The notes under the pieces: generated by a model
Told to the model about the DNA's origin: nothing
What the model saw: only the letters and a program-made list of their open reading frames with translations
The model's database searches: none
Assembly (NCBI RefSeq): GCF_002807035.1
Contig: NZ_NIUC01000002.1
Location: 2,048,440 to 2,112,439, forward strand
DNA length: 64,000 nt
Direction: 5' to 3'
DNA from: Algoriphagus formosus
GTDB taxonomy: Bacteria; Bacteroidota; Bacteroidia; Cytophagales; Cyclobacteriaceae
Made by a program: the position numbers and the translations under genes
Shown here: positions 27,173 to 37,059 of the stretch, one piece after another
Numbering within the stretch: the stretch's first letter is position 1
How the letters are laid out: every line of letters starts with the position of its first letter

Positions 27173-28495
27173 ATGGCAGTCCTGATAAAAAATAAGCGGC
27201 AAGTTCAAAATGCCTGGGCCATGTATGATTGGGCAAATTCGGTATATAGCCTAGTCATTACATCTACCATTTTTCCAGTTTATTACAATTCCGTTACTAA
27301 AGGAATTGACGGATCAGAACTTGTTTCATTTTTTGGATTTGAAATCATCAATACGGTTCTGTATTCGTATTCTATATCTTTTTCCTTTCTAGTTATAGCT
27401 TTGATCTCTCCCATATTATCTGGTATAGCCGATAGTAGTGGGAAGAAACTCGAATTCATGAAGTTTTTTGCCTATCTAGGTTCTGTTGCCTGTGTAGGTC
27501 TTTTCTTTTTTGAGGGAGATAATTTGGAATGGGGAATTATCTGTAGCGTAATAGCAAGTGTTGGTTATGCGGGAAGTATTGTGTTTTATAATGCTTTTCT
27601 TCCTGAGATATCAAAAGAGGATGAATATGATTTATTGAGTGCAAAAGGTTTTGCTCTCGGATATATTGGAAGTGTGGTTCTCTTGGTAGTGAACCTTTTA
27701 ATGATTCAAATGCCTCATCTTTTTGGTATTCCTGAAGGCGGAATGGCGGCCAGGATTTCCTTTTTGATTACTGGGATCTGGTGGGCTGGTTTCTCCCAAA
27801 TCACCTTCAGATACCTTCCTAAAAATCCTTACAATAAAAGAATAAAGAGGGAATTGTTGTTTTCTGGTTATCAGGAAATAAGGAAAGTTTTTGGTTTGAT
27901 CAAACAGATGCCCTTTACAAAGCGGTTTCTAGCTTCTTTTTTCTTCTACTCCATGGGGGTGCAGACCGTGATGTATCTAGCCGCTACCTTTGGAGATAAA
28001 GAACTTGGGCTTCCTGGCGATCAATTGATTATTACCATTCTCATTATCCAATTCGTGGCTATTATTGGTAGTTATCTTTTTGCTTTCATCTCAAAGAAAT
28101 TTGGGAACAAAACCAGCCTTATCATCATGGTTCTAATTTGGACGATGATTTGTGCTGCAGCATACTATGTTTACAATGTGTATGAGTTTTTTGCTTTGGC
28201 CTTTGTGGTCGGTCTTGTGATGGGGGGGATCCAGTCTCTTTCTAGGTCTACCTATTCCAAATTGATTCCTCAAAACACGACAGATCATGCCAGCTTCTTC
28301 AGTTTCTATGATGTCACTGAAAAAATGGCGATTGTCATCGGTACCTTTTCCTACGGTGCAATCGAACAACTAACGGGGAGTATGCGAAATTCAGCGCTTT
28401 CACTTGGAATTTTCTTTCTTGTAGGCTTAGGGTTTTTATTTTTAGTTTCTATTCCAAAACGTGAATTAGCTGTAAAAACAGAGGAGGTTTTATGA
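27173..28495 (+). CDS. MFS transporter of the UMF1/Atg22-like group
   Basis: A 440-residue protein with about twelve transmembrane helices. The N-terminal AWAMYDWANSVYSLVI is the signature of the UMF1 (Vps22/Atg22-like) subfamily. A loop of charged residues separates the two halves near 220. The substrate is unknown; distant eukaryotic relatives export amino acids from vacuoles. Its stop overlaps the next start in an ATGA arrangement, so it is coupled to the NAD(P)HX repair gene. Confidence 0.88.
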   Translation: MAVLIKNKRQVQNAWAMYDWANSVYSLVITSTIFPVYYNSVTKGIDGSELVSFFGFEIINTVLYSYSISFSFLVIALISPILSGIADSSGKKLEFMKFFAYLGSVACVGLFFFEGDNLEWGIICSVIASVGYAGSIVFYNAFLPEISKEDEYDLLSAKGFALGYIGSVVLLVVNLLMIQMPHLFGIPEGGMAARISFLITGIWWAGFSQITFRYLPKNPYNKRIKRELLFSGYQEIRKVFGLIKQMPFTKRFLASFFFYSMGVQTVMYLAATFGDKELGLPGDQLIITILIIQFVAIIGSYLFAFISKKFGNKTSLIIMVLIWTMICAAAYYVYNVYEFFALAFVVGLVMGGIQSLSRSTYSKLIPQNTTDHASFFSFYDVTEKMAIVIGTFSYGAIEQLTGSMRNSALSLGIFFLVGLGFLFLVSIPKRELAVKTEEVL

Positions 28496-29964
28496 TACGG
28501 ATTCTTAAAGGAGACGCCGTCAGTAAACTGGACCAGATGCATTGCAAAAGAAGTGGGCAGTCAAGCTATGAACTGATGGAAACAGCAGTTCAAGGCTTTA
28601 TCCATTGGTTTGAAGAACAGGAATTTACGGGTCAAGAAATTTTCATCTATGTGGGCGGTGGAAATAATGGAGGAGATGGTCTTGGTATTGCCAGGCATTT
28701 ACAGCAAAGAAACTATCAGGTAACGGTAGTACTTTGTTTCAATGATGAAGCTGATCTTTCTGCTGATTCCAAAATAAATTTTGACAGATTACCAGAAGGC
28801 GTAAGCAAAATAAGCTTTGAAGATTTTGACTTGCCCTCCAAAGGTATATTTATAGACGCTTTCTTAGGAGTTGGCCTGAAAGGTAAGTTGAGAGACTCGG
28901 CTCGTCCGATAGTTGATTCTTGGAATAAACAACAAGGGGTAAAAATAGCTGTCGATATTCCCAGCGGTCTTTTATCAGAAGGAATCGCAGAAGAAAAGAC
29001 CTCGGTTGCAGGTGCGGATTATACGGTCACATTTGCCTTTCCAAAGCTTGCCCTATTATTTCCCGAAAACGCCCATGTCGTTGGTGAGTTAGTGCTGGTA
29101 GATATTGGAATAGCCGATAGTTTATTCAAAGAGTTTGAATCTGATTTATTTTATATCCAAAAAAAGGATATCCCAGAGAGACACAAACGGTTTCACCGAT
29201 TCTCGCACAAGGGGGATTTTGGGAGAATATTGCTGGTAGGGGGAAGTTTGGGGAAAATGGGCGCCGTTGTCTTATCCGCAAAAAGTGCACTCCGGACTGG
29301 TGCGGGTCTTGTGACTTGTCAAATTGAGGAATCAGAACGTTTTATCATACAAGCCTCCGTTCCTGAAGCCATGGTTATTGGGAAAGATTTAAAAGATTTG
29401 GATGACTTTGATGCGATCGGTGTGGGGCCTGGCTGGGGTGTAGAAAATCGGGAAAAGCAACTGGAGTTTTTGTTTAAATCCTTTTCAAAGCCGATGGTCT
29501 TAGATGCTGATGCTTTGAATGTGTTGTCACAAAAGCCGGAATTGATGTCACTTCTTCCAAAAAACTCAATTCTTACTCCTCATTTGGGAGAGTTTGAGCG
29601 GCTAGTTGGGAGTTGCGTTAATCATCCTGATCGGATGAGGAAAGCTTCAGAACTTGCAAAGAAGTATCAGATTATTCTTGTGCTGAAAGGAGCAAATACG
29701 TTGATAAGCCTTCCTGATGGAAGACAGCTTTTCAATAGTACTGGGACCCATTTTATGGCTACTGGCGGGGCTGGAGATGTCTTGACAGGAATAATCACCG
29801 CTTTTTTGGGAATGGGCTATAGTCCTGAAAATGCAGCTATCTGCGGAGTTTTTCATCATGGACTGGCAGGTGAATATGCAGGAAAAATCAGATTTCAGGG
29901 AACGATAGCCTCAGATATTATTGAGCAAATCCCCCGTACTTTTGAATTCGTTGAGAATTCTTAA
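28492..29964 (+). CDS. nnrD/nnrE: Bifunctional NAD(P)HX epimerase / ADP-dependent dehydratase
   Basis: A 490-residue fusion. The N-terminal YjeF domain (about 1-215) carries GGGNNGGDGLGIARHL with Asn58, Asn59 and Asp62. The C-terminal ribokinase-like domain (about 225-490) has the ATGGAGDVLTG motif with catalytic Asp429. It repairs hydrated NADH/NADPH: the first domain interconverts epimers and the second dehydrates the S form. It overlaps the upstream transporter gene by 4 bp. Length and domain order match the usual bacterial fusion. Confidence 0.94.
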   Translation: MIRILKGDAVSKLDQMHCKRSGQSSYELMETAVQGFIHWFEEQEFTGQEIFIYVGGGNNGGDGLGIARHLQQRNYQVTVVLCFNDEADLSADSKINFDRLPEGVSKISFEDFDLPSKGIFIDAFLGVGLKGKLRDSARPIVDSWNKQQGVKIAVDIPSGLLSEGIAEEKTSVAGADYTVTFAFPKLALLFPENAHVVGELVLVDIGIADSLFKEFESDLFYIQKKDIPERHKRFHRFSHKGDFGRILLVGGSLGKMGAVVLSAKSALRTGAGLVTCQIEESERFIIQASVPEAMVIGKDLKDLDDFDAIGVGPGWGVENREKQLEFLFKSFSKPMVLDADALNVLSQKPELMSLLPKNSILTPHLGEFERLVGSCVNHPDRMRKASELAKKYQIILVLKGANTLISLPDGRQLFNSTGTHFMATGGAGDVLTGIITAFLGMGYSPENAAICGVFHHGLAGEYAGKIRFQGTIASDIIEQIPRTFEFVENS

Positions 29965-30025
29965 ATATTATTCTCTCAAAGCAAACTAACCTGGAAATGG
30001 ATGGGTTTTCGGATAAAGGATTTTT

Positions 30026-31213
30026 ATGAACCGTGAAAAATTGCTGCTTTGGACTTTAGCAGCTATCAATTTTATCCACATTGTGGATTTCATGATCTTG
30101 ATGCCATTGGGGCCTCAATTGATGAGGCTATTTGAGATATCTCCTAGTGAATTTGGTTTACTGGTATCATCTTACACCTTCAGTGCAGGGATTTCCAGTT
30201 TTTTTGGAGCATTTTTTTTAGATCGATTTGATCGTAAGAAAATCCTTTTTTGGGTTTATGTAGGCTTTACGGTAGCGACTTTGGGCTGCGCACTTTCTCC
30301 TAGCTATGGAATCCTACTTTTAGCCAGGATCTTGTCCGGATTGTTTGGAGGATTGACTTCGGCCTTGATCTTAGCGATAATAGGTGATGTGATTCCTGAT
30401 GCCAGACGGGGAAGAGCCATGGGATTGGTCATGGCGGCCTTCTCGGTAGCTTCTGTGCTTGGGGTTCCGCTTGGACTGTTTTTGGCGGGGCTATCTGATT
30501 GGCATACGCCTTTTTTCATCTTGACAGGACTCTCTTTAGTCAGCTTAGGGATGATATTTCGATTCATTCCCAATATTGCCGATCATCTTGGGCAGGAAGT
30601 TCAAAGACCCCATCCGCTCGAAGTAGTAAAAAGAGTGACAAGCAATTCTAATCAAATGCGTGCCATTACTTTGTCGGTTATGATGATGTTTGGTCAGTTT
30701 ATGATTATTCCATTTTTGAGCCCTTACACGGTGGCTAATGTAGGTTTCACTGAATTGCAATTGACTTATATCTACATGGCCGGAGGCGCTTTCACCATCT
30801 TTACTTCACCTTGGGTAGGGAAGATGTCTGATAAATACGGAAAGCTGAAAGTCTTTACCATTTTTATGTTTCTAAACGTCATCCCCATCGCAGTGATCAC
30901 CAATCTAGGAGTAACTCCTATCCCTTTTGTATTGATGATTTCGACGATGTTCTTTGTGACTTCCAATGGACGCTATGTGCCTGCTGCCGCGATTATCACG
31001 GGTACGGCAAGACCTGAGAATAGAGGTAGTTTTCTGAGTTTCAATTCTGCAGTGCAGCAACTTGCCACCGGTCTAGCTTCCCTAATTGCAGGAATGATTA
31101 TCGGTGAAAATGCCCTTGGCCAGCTTACAAACTTTAACCTAGTGGGTTATATCGCGATTTTCTTCAGTCTCCTTTGTATTCCTCTTGCCCGAAGGGTGAA
31201 AGTAGTAAGTTGA
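30026..31213 (+). CDS. MFS efflux transporter (DHA1-like)
   Basis: A 395-residue protein with twelve predicted helices. The loop 2-3 motif DRFDRKKILFW and the helix-5 antiporter motif VASVLGVPLGLFLAG identify a drug/H+ or sugar efflux antiporter. A second loop motif, GKMSDKYGKLKVF, lies between helices 8 and 9. The true substrate is unknown. It lies 61 bp after nnrD and on the same strand, with no hairpin between them. Confidence 0.85.
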   Translation: MNREKLLLWTLAAINFIHIVDFMILMPLGPQLMRLFEISPSEFGLLVSSYTFSAGISSFFGAFFLDRFDRKKILFWVYVGFTVATLGCALSPSYGILLLARILSGLFGGLTSALILAIIGDVIPDARRGRAMGLVMAAFSVASVLGVPLGLFLAGLSDWHTPFFILTGLSLVSLGMIFRFIPNIADHLGQEVQRPHPLEVVKRVTSNSNQMRAITLSVMMMFGQFMIIPFLSPYTVANVGFTELQLTYIYMAGGAFTIFTSPWVGKMSDKYGKLKVFTIFMFLNVIPIAVITNLGVTPIPFVLMISTMFFVTSNGRYVPAAAIITGTARPENRGSFLSFNSAVQQLATGLASLIAGMIIGENALGQLTNFNLVGYIAIFFSLLCIPLARRVKVVS

Positions 31214-31280
31214 AAAAACTCGATTGTTTGAATTGATACAATTATTCGAGATATTAATCTTCTCGGAAATTGTTTCATCG

Positions 31281-32123
31281 ATGGTTGACCAAAGGAATGT
31301 TTGCGTAAGATGTGGTGAAGAGCTAAAAGGCGTGTTTTGCTACTCCTGCGGAGAAAAAAAACTCGAAAAGCAAGATAAAAAGCTCAGTCATTTTTTTGAA
31401 GAATTGATTGCCTCTGTCTTTGTCGCCGATGGAAAGTTTCTTTCAACGATCAAATTATTGATTACTCGGCCAGGAGAGCTCACTCGGAATTTTGTCATAG
31501 GGATTAGGAGAAAATACCTCTCACCACTCCAACTCTTCTTTTTTGCTAACCTCATCTATTTCATATTCCCCATTATCTCTACATTCAACACTTCTCTGGA
31601 AGTTCAGATGTATCAATTGCCCTATAGCAGCCAAATTGAAAGGGTAGTAAACACACATCTAGAGAAGAGTGGCGAGAATAAAGAGCTGTTTAAAACGAAT
31701 TATGAACGAGTTTCAAACTCCAATGGGAAACTCTTACTAATTATTCTAGTGGTATTGCAAGGACTGTTTTTGAAGCTACTATTCTTCAAAAGAGAGGATT
31801 TGTACTTGATTGATTTTTTTGCAGGTTCAGCCTATTTCTATGGCTTTTATATTCTATTCGCTTTAGTGTTATTTCCTGCGTTATTTAATCTGGGAGTTGG
31901 CTTGTTTTCATTTTCCATCGGAGGGATGATGAATGAGGCGACTTTATCGATCATTTTATTGGCTGTTGTGATCGTTTATATGTACGCTTTAATTAAAGGT
32001 GGATACAATACATCAAAAGGAGGAGCAATTTGGAGAAGTTTGCTTCTAGGTGTGTTTCTGATTCCAAGCTTTATCATCTACCGATACGTGCTTTTTTGGG
32101 TCACTTTTTGGATGGTGGCCTAA
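31281..32123 (+). CDS. DUF3667-like zinc-ribbon membrane protein
   Basis: A 280-residue protein. A zinc ribbon at the N terminus has Cys8-x2-Cys11 and Cys20-x2-Cys23 (CVRCGEELKGVFCYSCGEK). This is followed by a conserved amphipathic region (TRPGELTRNFVIGIRRKYLSPLQLF) and about five transmembrane segments. This is the layout of DUF3667 proteins, whose function is not known. The ATG at 31281 is used; an in-frame TTG at 31224 would add 19 residues unlike the family. Confidence 0.82.
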   Translation: MVDQRNVCVRCGEELKGVFCYSCGEKKLEKQDKKLSHFFEELIASVFVADGKFLSTIKLLITRPGELTRNFVIGIRRKYLSPLQLFFFANLIYFIFPIISTFNTSLEVQMYQLPYSSQIERVVNTHLEKSGENKELFKTNYERVSNSNGKLLLIILVVLQGLFLKLLFFKREDLYLIDFFAGSAYFYGFYILFALVLFPALFNLGVGLFSFSIGGMMNEATLSIILLAVVIVYMYALIKGGYNTSKGGAIWRSLLLGVFLIPSFIIYRYVLFWVTFWMVA

Positions 32124-32130
32124 TCCTTTT

Positions 32131-32164
32131 CAAAAAAAATCCCCAACCATTCGGTCGGGGATCT
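32131..32164 (-). terminator. Terminator of asnS (hairpin shared by convergent genes)
   Basis: The arms ATCCCC-x-ACC (32139-32148) and GGT-x-GGGGAT (32153-32162) form a stem. On the - strand it is followed by eight T residues, giving a normal terminator for asnS. It may also stop the + strand gene that ends 8 bp before it. Confidence 0.82.
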
Positions 32165-32181
32165 TTGCTTGATTGATTTTC

Positions 32182-33633
32182 TTAAAATTCAGCATTTCCT
32201 GGTGTCCTTGGGAAGGCAATGACATCCCGGATATTTCCCATTCCAGTGACAAATTGAACCATTCGCTCAAAGCCCAAACCAAAGCCTGCGTGTGGAGTAG
32301 AACCGAATCTTCGTGTATCCAAAAACCACCACATTTCATCAGTCGGAATTCCAAGCTCCTCCATTCGGCTGACCAAAAGGTCCATTCGCTCTTCACGCTG
32401 AGAACCTCCCACGATTTCTCCTATCCCTGGGAATAGAATGTCCATTGCTGCTACGGTTTTGCCATCTTCATTCTGTCGCATGTAGAAAGACTTGATCTCT
32501 TTTGGGTAGTCGGTGAGAATCACCGGCTTTTTGAAGTGCTTTTCTACTAAATAGCGCTCATGCTCCGATTGCAAGTCAGCTCCCCATTCATCAATTAGAT
32601 ATTGGAATTTTTTCTTTTGATTAGGCTTAGATCGCTTCAGAATGTCAATAGCCTCAGTGTAGGTGATTCTTACGAAATCATTTTCAGCTACAAACTTCAG
32701 CTTTTCGATCAAGCCCATCTCCGAACGCTGATCAGCTGGCTTGGACTTCTCCTCATCCAAGAGGCGACTTTCCAAAAATTTAAGATCCTCTTGGCAATTA
32801 TCCAGTGCGTAGTTGATCAAATATTTCAAGAAATCTTCTGCCAAATCAGCATTGTCTTCTGCGTCATAGAAAGCCATCTCCGGCTCAATCATCCAAAACT
32901 CCGCTAAATGTCGGGTGGTATTGGAGTTTTCGGCTCGGAAAGTAGGTCCGAAAGTATATATCTCAGAAAGTGCCAATGCAGCCAATTCTCCTTCAAGCTG
33001 CCCAGACACCGTCAGGTTTGCTTCTCTTTCGAAGAAATCCTGCTTGAAATCTACAGACCCATCTTCAGTTTTTGGTGGATTACCAATATCCAGGGTAGTG
33101 ACCTTGAAAGTCTCACCGGCCCCTTCCGCATCAGAAGCTGTAATAATCGGGGTATGGATGTAGAAGAATCCTTTATCATTAAAGTACTGATGCACGGCAA
33201 AAGCCAAAGCATGTCTCACTCGAAAAACAGCCCCAAAAGTATTGGTGCGCATTCTCAGGTGGGCGATCTCTCTTAGAAACTCCAAGGAATGCTTTTTCGG
33301 TTGAAGGGGATATTTTTCCGGATCTGCTTCCCCGAGCACTTCAATGCTGTTTGCATGAAGTTCAGAAGTCTGTCCCGAACCTTGGGACTCGACCACGGTA
33401 CCCGATATTTTCAGACATGCACCTGTCGCACATTTTTTTAATATTTCCTCCGAAATCTGATTTGGATCTGCTACTACCTGATAATTGGTGATGATGGATC
33501 CATCATTCAGAGCGATGAAAGACACATTTTTATTGCTTCTTCGGGTACGTACCCAGCCCATGATTGTGACTGATTCTCCGATCGGACTCTGCTCCAATAA
33601 GGTTTTGATTTTGACCCGTTTGTTGAATGCCAT
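32182..33633 (-). CDS. asnS: Asparaginyl-tRNA synthetase
   Basis: A 483-residue class IIb aminoacyl-tRNA synthetase: an N-terminal OB-fold anticodon-binding domain (about 15-110), then the catalytic core. Motif 2 lies in [25 protein letters not shown], and motif 3 in [15 protein letters not shown] near the C terminus. The NTTRH and [10 protein letters not shown] wording favours Asn over Asp specificity. The ATG at 33633 is selected; an upstream in-frame start would add 39 basic residues not seen in the family. It is divergent from rpoN. Confidence 0.95.
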   Translation of the reverse strand: MAFNKRVKIKTLLEQSPIGESVTIMGWVRTRRSNKNVSFIALNDGSIITNYQVVADPNQISEEILKKCATGACLKISGTVVESQGSGQTSELHANSIEVLGEADPEKYPLQPKKHSLEFLREIAHLRMRTNTFGAVFRVRHALAFAVHQYFNDKGFFYIHTPIITASDAEGAGETFKVTTLDIGNPPKTEDGSVDFKQDFFEREANLTVSGQLEGELAALALSEIYTFGPTFRAENSNTTRHLAEFWMIEPEMAFYDAEDNADLAEDFLKYLINYALDNCQEDLKFLESRLLDEEKSKPADQRSEMGLIEKLKFVAENDFVRITYTEAIDILKRSKPNQKKKFQYLIDEWGADLQSEHERYLVEKHFKKPVILTDYPKEIKSFYMRQNEDGKTVAAMDILFPGIGEIVGGSQREERMDLLVSRMEELGIPTDEMWWFLDTRRFGSTPHAGFGLGFERMVQFVTGMGNIRDVIAFPRTPGNAEF

Positions 33634-33735
33634 GTTTGTGAATTTTGAGTTTTTACTTAAAAAGTGAAGCCCTTTTAAGTGGTTTGCAAAAAAACGATTA
33701 AATAAGCTTTTTATCAAAAATTTGCTCCTTTTTCC

Positions 33736-33743
33736 TAACTTTG
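33736..33743 (+). promoter_or_regulatory. Predicted -7 element of rpoN (TAACTTTG)
   Basis: Exact match to TAnnTTTG, 66 bp before the rpoN start. A -33 TTG at the usual distance is not clear, so only the -7 box is called. Confidence 0.45.
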
Positions 33744-33809
33744 AATTCAAGGCTTTTTCACTTGAAAAGGCTTTTTTTAGACCCAGATAAAAGGTTTTAG
33801 TCCGTTCAA

Positions 33810-35267
33810 ATGCAGAAGTTACACCTCAGTCAGTCACTCTCTCAGAAGCTTTCACCGCAGCAGATTCAATTTATCAAACTGCTACAGGTACCTACTGCCG
33901 AACTCGATGCTCGTATCGAGGAGGAGTTGGAGATCAATCCTGCCCTGGAAGAGGGGAAGGAAGAAAAGGAGGATGCAGCTGCTGATGAGGATTTTGAGGA
34001 CTCTTATGAAGAGGATCTCGGTGTGGATGATCGGGACATCAACTTGGATGATTACCTCGATGATGAGTACAGTGGGTATAAAATGCAGGGAGATGGAAAT
34101 TACAATCCAGATGAAGAGGATCGGGAAATGCCGATTTCATCCCAATCTTCCCTTCATGAGCAATTAATTCAACAACTGAACTTCCTCAGACTAGATGATA
34201 GACAGCGAATCATTGGTCAGCAATTGATAGGAAGCATCGAGAATGACGGATATATCCGTCGCGACTTAGAGGCGATCATCAATGACCTTGCTTTCAGTCA
34301 GAATATTGAAACCGATATCGATGAACTGGAAGAAATATTGATAAAAATTCAAAATTTTGATCCTGCTGGAATTGCTGCCCGCAACCTTCAAGAGTGTTTG
34401 CTGATTCAGTTGGAGCGTAAGGAGCATCCCGATGACCCGGTGGTGCAGCATGCTATTCGGATTTTGCATGATTGCTTCGATGAGTTTACCAAGAAACATT
34501 ACTCCAAAATCCAACGGAAATGTGATCTCACTGAGGAGGAAACAAAAGAAGCGGTACATCTAATCACACACCTAAACCCCAAACCCGGAGGAACTTCGGA
34601 TGGTTTGGTAAGGACTCAATACATTATTCCTGATTTCATATTAGTCAATAATGGCGGGAAACTTGAAGTCAGTCTCAATTCTAAAAATGCTCCTGAGCTT
34701 CGAATATCCCGGTCTTATGCCGAGATGTTTGACGCTTATGATAAGTCCGACAAAAAGGATAAAAAGCTAAAAGAAACGGTCTCTTTTGTCAAGCAGAAAC
34801 TGGATGCAGCGAAGTGGTTTATAGATGCGATTAAGCAGCGTCAAAATACGCTTCTTCGGACCATGCATGCGATTATTGACTATCAAAAGGAGTTTTTTGT
34901 TGATGGTGACGAAACAAATCTGCGTCCAATGATTTTAAAGGATATAGCAGAGCGAATTGATATGGATATTTCTACAGTTTCCCGAGTAGCGAACAGCAAG
35001 GCTGTCCAGACAGAATTTGGGGTATATCCATTGAAGTACTTTTTCTCCGAAGGGATATCGACAGACAGTGGGGAAGATGTCAGCAATCGGGAGGTGAAGT
35101 CAGTCCTTCAGACCATGGTGGATGAGGAAGATAAGCGAAAGCCGCTTTCCGACGACAAGTTGGTCAAAATGCTGAATCAAAAAGGCTATAATATTGCCAG
35201 AAGAACCGTAGCGAAGTATCGAGAGCAGCTGCAAATCCCTGTGGCCAGACTTAGAAAAGAATTGTAG
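33810..35267 (+). CDS. rpoN: RNA polymerase sigma-54 factor
   Basis: A 485-residue RpoN. Region I at the N terminus is Gln/Leu-rich ([23 protein letters not shown]). Region II is very acidic (about 45-115). The core-binding region follows, and the RpoN box [10 protein letters not shown] lies at 463-472 in the C-terminal DNA-binding domain. It directs RNA polymerase to -24/-12 promoters and needs an AAA+ activator, none of which is encoded in this window. The PAP2-like gene starts within its stop codon (TAGTG). Confidence 0.96.
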   Translation: MQKLHLSQSLSQKLSPQQIQFIKLLQVPTAELDARIEEELEINPALEEGKEEKEDAAADEDFEDSYEEDLGVDDRDINLDDYLDDEYSGYKMQGDGNYNPDEEDREMPISSQSSLHEQLIQQLNFLRLDDRQRIIGQQLIGSIENDGYIRRDLEAIINDLAFSQNIETDIDELEEILIKIQNFDPAGIAARNLQECLLIQLERKEHPDDPVVQHAIRILHDCFDEFTKKHYSKIQRKCDLTEEETKEAVHLITHLNPKPGGTSDGLVRTQYIIPDFILVNNGGKLEVSLNSKNAPELRISRSYAEMFDAYDKSDKKDKKLKETVSFVKQKLDAAKWFIDAIKQRQNTLLRTMHAIIDYQKEFFVDGDETNLRPMILKDIAERIDMDISTVSRVANSKAVQTEFGVYPLKYFFSEGISTDSGEDVSNREVKSVLQTMVDEEDKRKPLSDDKLVKMLNQKGYNIARRTVAKYREQLQIPVARLRKEL

Positions 35268-35887
35268 TGGAGAGAGCGATAGCCCTGGTCATTTCCATCG
35301 TATTTCAACCTTTGATTGTACCTACTCTAGTTTTTGGGTTGATCTTATTTGGAGTGCCTGAGGCGAGCAGTGTCCCTGCCTCCTTCAAGTTGAGGATTTT
35401 TTACTTGATTGTCTTGTCCACCTTGGTGATTCCTATGCTGACCATTTTTGGGTTGAGGCTTAGCGGAACAGTCAAAAGTTTGCACATGCATACGATAAAA
35501 GATCGTGCGATTCCTTTTTCAGTTACCACCGTCTATTTTTTAATGACCGTCTATTTCATGTTCAAAATCAATGAACTGGATCCAATTCTTTGGCAGTCAC
35601 TTGGTGTGATCGCCTTAGTAGTATTGGTTTTGACCGTAGTTACATTTTTCTGGAAAATGTCTGCTCATATGACCGGTATTGGAGGCTTGGTAGCGATAGT
35701 GGTCGTGCTAGGTTTGAAGTTCGCTAACTTCCAAGTGCTATACCCGTTGCTGCTATCTTTGCTTTTGTCGGGGGTTGTAGGGTCTTCGAGACTGTACTTG
35801 GATGCTCATAAGCCTGTCGAAATTTACACGGGATTTATTTTTGGCTTCTTAGCCTGTTTTGTAGGATTTCTGTGGGTATGGGCATAA
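35267..35887 (+). CDS. PAP2-like membrane protein
   Basis: A 206-residue protein with about six transmembrane segments. Degenerate PAP2 phosphatase motifs can be read: KDRAIP (77-82), SAHMTG (132-137) and SR-x5-His181-x3-Glu185 near the C terminus. In the third motif Glu replaces the usual Asp. It could be a lipid phosphate phosphatase or a catalytically altered relative. The GTG start overlaps the rpoN stop by one base (TAGTG), implying tight coupling with rpoN. Confidence 0.75.
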   Translation: MERAIALVISIVFQPLIVPTLVFGLILFGVPEASSVPASFKLRIFYLIVLSTLVIPMLTIFGLRLSGTVKSLHMHTIKDRAIPFSVTTVYFLMTVYFMFKINELDPILWQSLGVIALVVLVLTVVTFFWKMSAHMTGIGGLVAIVVVLGLKFANFQVLYPLLLSLLLSGVVGSSRLYLDAHKPVEIYTGFIFGFLACFVGFLWVWA

Positions 35888-35911
35888 AAAAACCGGGCTA
35901 AACCCGGTTTG
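35886..35911. terminator. Bidirectional terminator hairpin
   Basis: AACCGGG (35891-35897) and CCCGGTT (35903-35909) enclose a 5-nt loop. On the - strand a T tract follows, serving the barrel gene; on the + strand it ends the rpoN unit. Confidence 0.78.
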
Positions 35912-35914
35912 AAA

Positions 35915-36661
35915 TTAGAAAAGATTGACGGCGACTCCGAAGCTTATTTGTTGTGCTTCGTTATTGCCTGGACCTTGATTTTGTTGGAACATTCGGTTTA
36001 GGCCAAAATAACTCCATGCATAAAAGCCAGGTGAACCAGCCTTCAGCGTAATTCCATACCTGATTTGTTCGAATCCGTAGTTTTGTGAGTCTTTTACCTT
36101 TCTGGTGAGTCCGTTCTCGTCTTCATAGGTGATTTTGCTGTGTGCATTGTAAAGAATTCCGACTTTACCTCCGACCGATACGCGAAAGCCTCTTGAGTAA
36201 TTTGCTTTGTTGAAATGGTAGGTGAAATCAAGAGGAACATCAAAGTAACTTAGAGCAAAAGTGTTTTTGTTGACTTGGATGTTTTCTCCATAGACTTCGG
36301 TCAAATCTAAAAGTTGACTTGACTCAGGTCCTTTTTCAGGGTCATTAAACAGGTTTCTATCATTTTGAAAGGCTAATTTGTCTGTGCCAATACCAAAACC
36401 AGGATTGAAAGTGACTCCAGAATTTTCCCCGAAAATGCGAAAAGGGTGCTGATAGTAAATGTTGAATGTCTTAGAACCAAAAAACCGGGTGCTCAAATCA
36501 GCAGGTCGATTGTTTAGCAGGTTAAATCCAAACTCAAGAACAAGATCAGAAGGAATATTCGGCCTTCCCCCAATCGGGACTTTAGGGCCTGTTTTTTCTT
36601 GTGCCTGTGCGGTAAAGATTAGTGATAGGGCGAATAATAATCCGAGTATTTTTTTCATCAA
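35915..36661 (-). CDS. Predicted small outer-membrane beta-barrel protein
   Basis: A 248-residue protein with a Sec signal (about 1-20, ending AQAQ). The remainder is made of amphipathic strands with aromatic residues and ends in Phe (SFGVAVNLF), as in PorT/OmpA-like barrels of Bacteroidota. No enzymatic motif is seen. It is convergent with the PAP2-like gene and divergent from tRNA-Arg. An alternative start is the second Met one codon later. Confidence 0.7.
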   Translation of the reverse strand: MMKKILGLLFALSLIFTAQAQEKTGPKVPIGGRPNIPSDLVLEFGFNLLNNRPADLSTRFFGSKTFNIYYQHPFRIFGENSGVTFNPGFGIGTDKLAFQNDRNLFNDPEKGPESSQLLDLTEVYGENIQVNKNTFALSYFDVPLDFTYHFNKANYSRGFRVSVGGKVGILYNAHSKITYEDENGLTRKVKDSQNYGFEQIRYGITLKAGSPGFYAWSYFGLNRMFQQNQGPGNNEAQQISFGVAVNLF

Positions 36662-36689
36662 AATGCTATTATAATCATACTAGTGCGGG

Positions 36690-36697
36690 CAAAAATA
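36690..36697 (-). promoter_or_regulatory. Predicted -7 element of the small barrel gene
   Basis: On the - strand it reads TATTTTTG, matching TAnnTTTG, 28 bp upstream of the start codon. No convincing -33 element was found. Confidence 0.35.
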
Positions 36698-36794
36698 GAA
36701 AATCCCTAAGGATTAATCCTGATTTTGTCCTTAATAATTCTTAAGTATCGCTGAAGATAAGTTGAGATATTTTTAAAAAACCTCGATCATGTTG

Positions 36795-36825
36795 TTTGGA
36801 TAAAATCCATTTACTCGTACCTTTG
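36795..36825 (+). promoter_or_regulatory. Consensus Bacteroidota promoter of tRNA-Arg
   Basis: TTTG at 36795-36798, a 19-nt spacer and TACCTTTG at 36818-36825. Both boxes match the consensus exactly. The transcription start should fall about 5 nt before the mature tRNA. Confidence 0.8.
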
Positions 36826-36836
36826 CATTCGCTTTC

Positions 36837-36910
36837 GGCCTCGTAGCTCAACTGAATAGAGCACCTGATTACGGCTCAGGAGGTTTCAGGTTTGAATCCT
36901 GACGAGGTCA
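36837..36910 (+). tRNA. tRNA-Arg (anticodon ACG)
   Basis: The full cloverleaf folds by hand. The acceptor GGCCTCG pairs with CGAGGTC (one G-T pair), the D stem is GCTC/GAGC, and the anticodon stem CCTGA/TCAGG holds loop TTACGGC with ACG at 36871-36873. The variable loop is 5 nt, the T stem is TCAGG/CCTGA, and the discriminator is A. CCA is not encoded. The wobble A is presumably deaminated to inosine by TadA. Confidence 0.95.
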
Positions 36911-36915
36911 CTACC

Positions 36916-36946
36916 AAGCTCAATCATTTAGGTTGAGCTTTTTTTA
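36916..36946 (+). terminator. Terminator of tRNA-Arg
   Basis: The perfect arms AAGCTCAA (36916-36923) and TTGAGCTT (36933-36940) are followed by a T tract, 5 nt after the tRNA. Confidence 0.88.
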
Positions 36947-37059
36947 TTTAAAAAAGCTTCTTTTCTGAAAGTGAAGCTATATCAAAGAATCTGATTCTTT
37001 TGAGAGCAGCTTTTTTTTTGGTGATGATTGAGTTACTTTGGATTCGAAATAGAGACCCA

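Noticed and set aside
33634..33750. N-terminal extension of asnS by 39 codons
   Set aside because: The added residues are basic and unlike AsnRS. A -7 box for the divergent rpoN lies in this interval, and ATG 33633 gives the normal start.
36837..36946. tRNA-Arg as an integration site of a mobile element
   Set aside because: No integrase, no repeat of the tRNA 3' end and no compositional break was seen nearby.
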